This document shows positions 60,259 through 64,000 of a stretch of 64,000 nt of DNA, piece by piece (the first letter of the stretch is position 1; each line of letters begins with the position of its first letter). Both the position numbers and the translations under genes were made by a program. Source of the DNA: Brachionus rotundiformis (Eukaryota > Rotifera > Eurotatoria > Ploima > Brachionidae); assembly GCA_016802295.1 (NCBI GenBank), contig JAESIW010000129.1, forward strand, positions 290,061-354,060, read 5' to 3'. The notes beneath the pieces were generated by a model. The model was not told where the DNA came from. It worked only from the letters and a program-made list of their open reading frames with translations, and searched no databases.

Positions 60259-63200
60259 ATGTCGGTTAATATAAGCGTATTTGTTTTCTTCCTTTTGTCA
60301 AGTGTTTATTTTCATTATGGACAGTCCACAAAAATAGAAACACAAAATTTAAAACCAAAAACTCACTATGAATTACATAAAGCATTAGTTGGGGAAACTG
60401 TTCGTCTAGAATGTCCTCAGCCGAATCCAACTTGGTTTTACAGAAGGTTTTCAGATTCTACATCCATGAATAATCTTGAGGATATAATCGTAACTCGTCA
60501 CGGAATAATCAATAGCGATTATAGATATAAAATCATGTGTCATATGACTCTGAAGCATAAAGTCATCTTGATAAATAACATCGATTTTGGAGAGGAAGGG
60601 CTGTATACTTGTCTATATACTTTGCCCTCTGAATCAACTTCAAATTCAAATTTTCTTTCAGAAAAGCTCAAAAATCCAATTCAAATAAGATATGTTTTTA
60701 ATGTTACTGTTTATAGTAATATATTATTAATTAAAATCCAATTAAATTTTTTAATATTGAATTTTTTAGCTTTAATAAGTGGTCTTAATATGCATTATGT
60801 ACCAAGTCAACTTATAACGAATTCTGATCAAATGAAAATTAAAAAATATGACCATCAACCTCTAGAATTAATTGAAAACTCCTTAACAGTAAAGGAAGGT
60901 GATGAATTTTCAATAAAATGCATAATTGATAGTTCTAAACCTGCAGCAGACATTAAATTTCTAATTAAAAACGAGATTATTGGTGCTTCCAAAAATGAGA
61001 TGATGTCTCTAAATAATAACCACTTTTTATCATATTTGACTTTACCTCCAACCACACAATCACCCAAATTATCTTCATTAATTTTTGAAGAATCAAATTA
61101 TTCAAAAAATAATGATCAAACATTTAAGACAATTCATATGGCTCGCTTAAAAGCTAAAAGAGAAGATAATGGCAAAATATTCAAATGTATAGCAGAAAAT
61201 GGCTTTTCAAATCAAAAATGGGAAGTAAAAAAAACTTTAAATATTTTATGTAAGTATTGAAGATTTTCTAAAATCTTCTTTTAAATTTAGAACCTATACA
61301 TTAAGCCAAAAATGATATTTTTATAAATGCAATCTAAATATCTTTATTTAAGACGCTCCTGTTTGTAAAGATCCACACAATTTTGTATATTATGTTGGTA
61401 TCAATCAAACAATAAATGTTGAATGCAAAATTTTAGATGCAAATCCCTCTAGAGTATCTTACGAATGGAATTTAGATAACATAAAAAAACAGAGCCGATA
61501 CAAACAAGGAGAACATTTAGAATTATTACATTTTAACAACTTCATTACTAAGCATAATTACTTAACAACCAAACCAAAAAAATATCTTAAAAAAGATGTT
61601 ATTTCATTTCAAAATGATGATTTTAATAGCAAATTTAAATGGATGCCTACAGATTCCACTCAATTCGGAAGAATATCTTGTAAAGCAACTAATGATGTAG
61701 GAACTACCGAATGCAATTATGAGATTAAGCTTGGCGGGATACCAAATCCACCAACTGATTGCACTTATGTCCTAAAAAACTCAAGTGCAATTATTTCTTG
61801 TATAGTAGGCTTTCATCAAGTAAAAAAACTGAAAAAACTAGCCTAAGTCATAAAATTATTACTTAAAATTTAGGGTGATCCGGATATTTATTGCTATTTG
61901 TTGAAGAAATCTGAAAATGAAGTTTATAAAGAGCATACTCGTAATCGAGAATCATGTTCTTTTATAGTAAATGATGTTAATATGAATAAATTGAACGAAT
62001 TTTGGATTTATTCATCAAACAAATATGGACACAATAAAGATCTTGGTTTTCATTTGTCAATTGGTCAAGAAGTTAAAGGTAGGTTTAATAAATTTTTATA
62101 GCATATTCTAATACTATTTTAGCATTAGAACCTGAATCAAACAAAAATATGATTATGATAGGAATTATTATTGGTGTATTTGCTTTTTGTATTATTTCAT
62201 GTTGCTTTTGCTTTAGAATTAAAAAGGGATTAACTGAGGGTAATTTTTAGAAATAATTTTAAAATCAATTATTTAAAAAATTTAAAGATAATGAAAGTAT
62301 TTCGGATCATGAGCCATATAAAAAAGCTAATTTTCATGGAATAAAAGGAAAGCACGTTAACTCAACCAGATCAATTAGAGAAGTCAAGAGTAATTTAAAA
62401 ATAAAAACAATCATAAAAAAATCTTATTTTCTTTATTTAGATTTTAAGGATGATAAATACTTGAAGATCGATTTATCGGATAATTATTTAGATCAATCAA
62501 AAAATAATGAATTATATGTAAAAAGTGAATTAGATAAAATTATAGATGGAAAAAAAAAAATGCTAAAATTTGAGACACAAACTCGTTCAAATACTAAAAA
62601 AAATCCTCAGATGATTGAAACTAGTGTTAAAAAATCATTATCATTTTTGGATGAATTAAATCATTCAATGGAAGATGAGTCAAAATTAATAAAAGACTTG
62701 TCCTATCCTAAATCAAATGTAACATCTTTGGAAGATAAAAATTCATTAAATGAAAATAACAATAACTCATGTAATAAAATGGTTACTTTTAGTCATCAAA
62801 AAAACTTAATAAATAAAAGTCTAAATTCAGAAAATCAGACTAACACTACTGTATCTACATCGATATCAGGATCTTCTGATTCGGCTGAATCACCTAATCT
62901 CTACTTATCTAATGATTCAGATGGTGTCGACTCATCTTCTCTTGTTAGGGAAAAGCTAACTGTTAGCGATCAAAGTTCTAAACAGCCAAACAACTTTCTT
63001 CAAAATAAAAAATACAATCTTATGAATGCATTTTCCGACACAAATGAAAAAATCTTTCGAACTCCTAAATGTTTTATTGAAACACAAGACGGTCTTCCAT
63101 CAGCATCATCCTCACTAAATCAAGAAAGTATTGTTATGAATAGCCAAGATTATTCCGGAAAATTCACGGATTCATTTGAAGGAAAATACTTAAACAAGTT

Positions 63201-63504
63201 TTGTGAAGATATAGAAGTGTCTTTAAATGTTGACTGTGCAGATGATTATTCTGTAAATGATTTTAGTGGTGATTATAGCTTTGACAATGGTCAAAAAACT
63301 CAAATTTATTCTACAATTCCAAGCAAACAATTCTCAACAGGACAGCAATTTATACATAAATTTTCTGAAATTAGAAAAAATACTGAACATAAAAAAACAA
63401 TTTTTTCTCAGCAGAATAATTTAGATTATACACTTTCTAAAAAAAATTCAATTGAAAGGCTAAATAATTCGAATAAAAATAGTCATCTTGGTGTATTAGT
63501 TTAA
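60259..63504 (+). CDS. Multi-Ig transmembrane receptor with long cytoplasmic tail
   Basis: Seven exons, 60259-60715, 60770-61249, 61353-61819, 61874-62078, 62123-62239, 62288-62389 and 62441-63504, join in phase to 963 aa. Signal peptide at residues 1-21 (ISVFVFFLLSSVYFHYG). About four Ig-type domains: Cys pairs in VRLECPQPNP and GLYTCLY; FSIKCIID and GKIFKCIAENG; INVECKIL and GRISCKATNDVG; and a divergent last one (AIISCIVG). One membrane helix near residues 590-610 (MIGIIIGVFAFCIISCCFCF) is followed by a tail of about 350 residues, Ser/Asn/Lys-rich and without a kinase or phosphatase domain. The plan resembles nephrin/Kirre-type adhesion receptors, but no orthologue can be named. The first intron is 54 bp, stop-free and divisible by three, so its retention would insert 18 hydrophobic residues. 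Confidence 0.85.
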
Positions 63505-64000
63505 TAATTTCATTCCTAAATGCATTATTCAATAAAAGGAAATATTAATTTTTTTTTTATAATTCAAGTATTACATTTTATTTAATTTACAATTTTTTAA
63601 ACCTAAAAATTTTAAATAAAAAAAAAGAAAAAACTTTTAATTTATTTTTTAATTAATAGAAATGTTCTCCTAGTTAATAATAATGATTAAAAAAATAGAT
63701 TCTAGTAAATTCTTATCAAATTTTAAATTTAAACAAGTAAGTTGTAAATTTTTTGACAAAAAAATTGAATAAGAATTAAATTCTGATTCTAAAATAGAAA
63801 TATCAATCAAAACTATAAAAAGACAAAAAAATATTTCAATAATTCGAATTAATATAAAAAATTTAAATTAATTTCTTTTTTAAATAATGAGTAAACTATT
63901 AAATTTTAAAAACTAAAAAATTTAAAAAATGCTTGAAAGAATTTTTTTTTCTTAGTTTTATGGATCTTAAGTATTTTTTTGATATTCAATTCAATTCTTT
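63505..64000. other. 3' flank of the Ig receptor gene
   Basis: AT-rich sequence with several AATAAA-like strings, which is uninformative in this composition. No gene seen up to the window edge. Confidence 0.55.

Overview
The window is nuclear DNA from an animal. It is strongly AT-rich by eye. Genes are intron-containing, with mostly 45-75 bp GT-AG introns, short intergenic gaps and no prokaryotic signals. The gene content (CFAP54, SMC1, ATG7, IgSF, Ly6, LRR and EGF surface proteins) fits a small-bodied, ciliated metazoan with a compact genome. Base composition and intron size would suit a monogonont rotifer such as Brachionus, but this is a guess that the sequence alone cannot settle. Exon models were built by hand; in the multi-exon models the reading phase was carried across each proposed splice site.

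Layout. 0-2.3 kb: an unrecognised basic protein. 2.3-6.1 kb (minus): MED9, eRF3/GSPT1 and a tiny Cys-rich metallothionein-like protein. 6.6-9.5 kb (minus): a USP6NL/RN-tre-type TBC Rab-GAP. 11.5-12.3 kb (minus): a very tight cluster of a 44-aa membrane peptide, the Pol III subunit CRCP/RPC9 and a 38-aa PIGY-like peptide. 12.8-18.0 kb (minus): NDUFB6 and cohesin SMC1. 18.6-22.0 kb: a three-Ig GPI-type protein, a putative ciliary protein and a Ly6/uPAR protein. 22.9-24.1 kb (minus): L-threonine 3-dehydrogenase (TDH), head-to-head with CFAP54 (24.5-39.6 kb, 38 exons). One CFAP54 intron hosts an antisense EGF-repeat membrane protein and the last intron holds a small inverted-repeat element. 39.6-41.2 kb (minus): an LRR membrane protein convergent with CFAP54. 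42.2-51.6 kb (plus): RBFA, HMG-CoA synthase, NDUFAF3, a G-protein gamma subunit and ATG7. 52.2 kb: a second Ly6 protein. 52.8-60.2 kb: a gene desert with decayed integrase-like fragments. 60.3-63.5 kb: a multi-Ig transmembrane receptor.

How the genes relate. Most are unlinked housekeeping functions: translation termination, transcription (MED9, CRCP), cohesin, complex I and its assembly (NDUFB6, NDUFAF3), mitochondrial ribosome maturation (RBFA), sterol synthesis, threonine breakdown and autophagy. Two genes are tied to cilia by independent signs. CFAP54 has a full-consensus RFX X-box 115 bp upstream of its start, and the unknown 217-aa protein has a one-mismatch X-box in its promoter. The interspersed surface proteins (two IgSF, two Ly6, one LRR, one EGF) look lineage-variable. 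I see no CRISPR array, rRNA or intact tRNA. The most unusual features are the CRCP-PIGY micro-cluster and the regulatory and nested structure of the CFAP54 locus.
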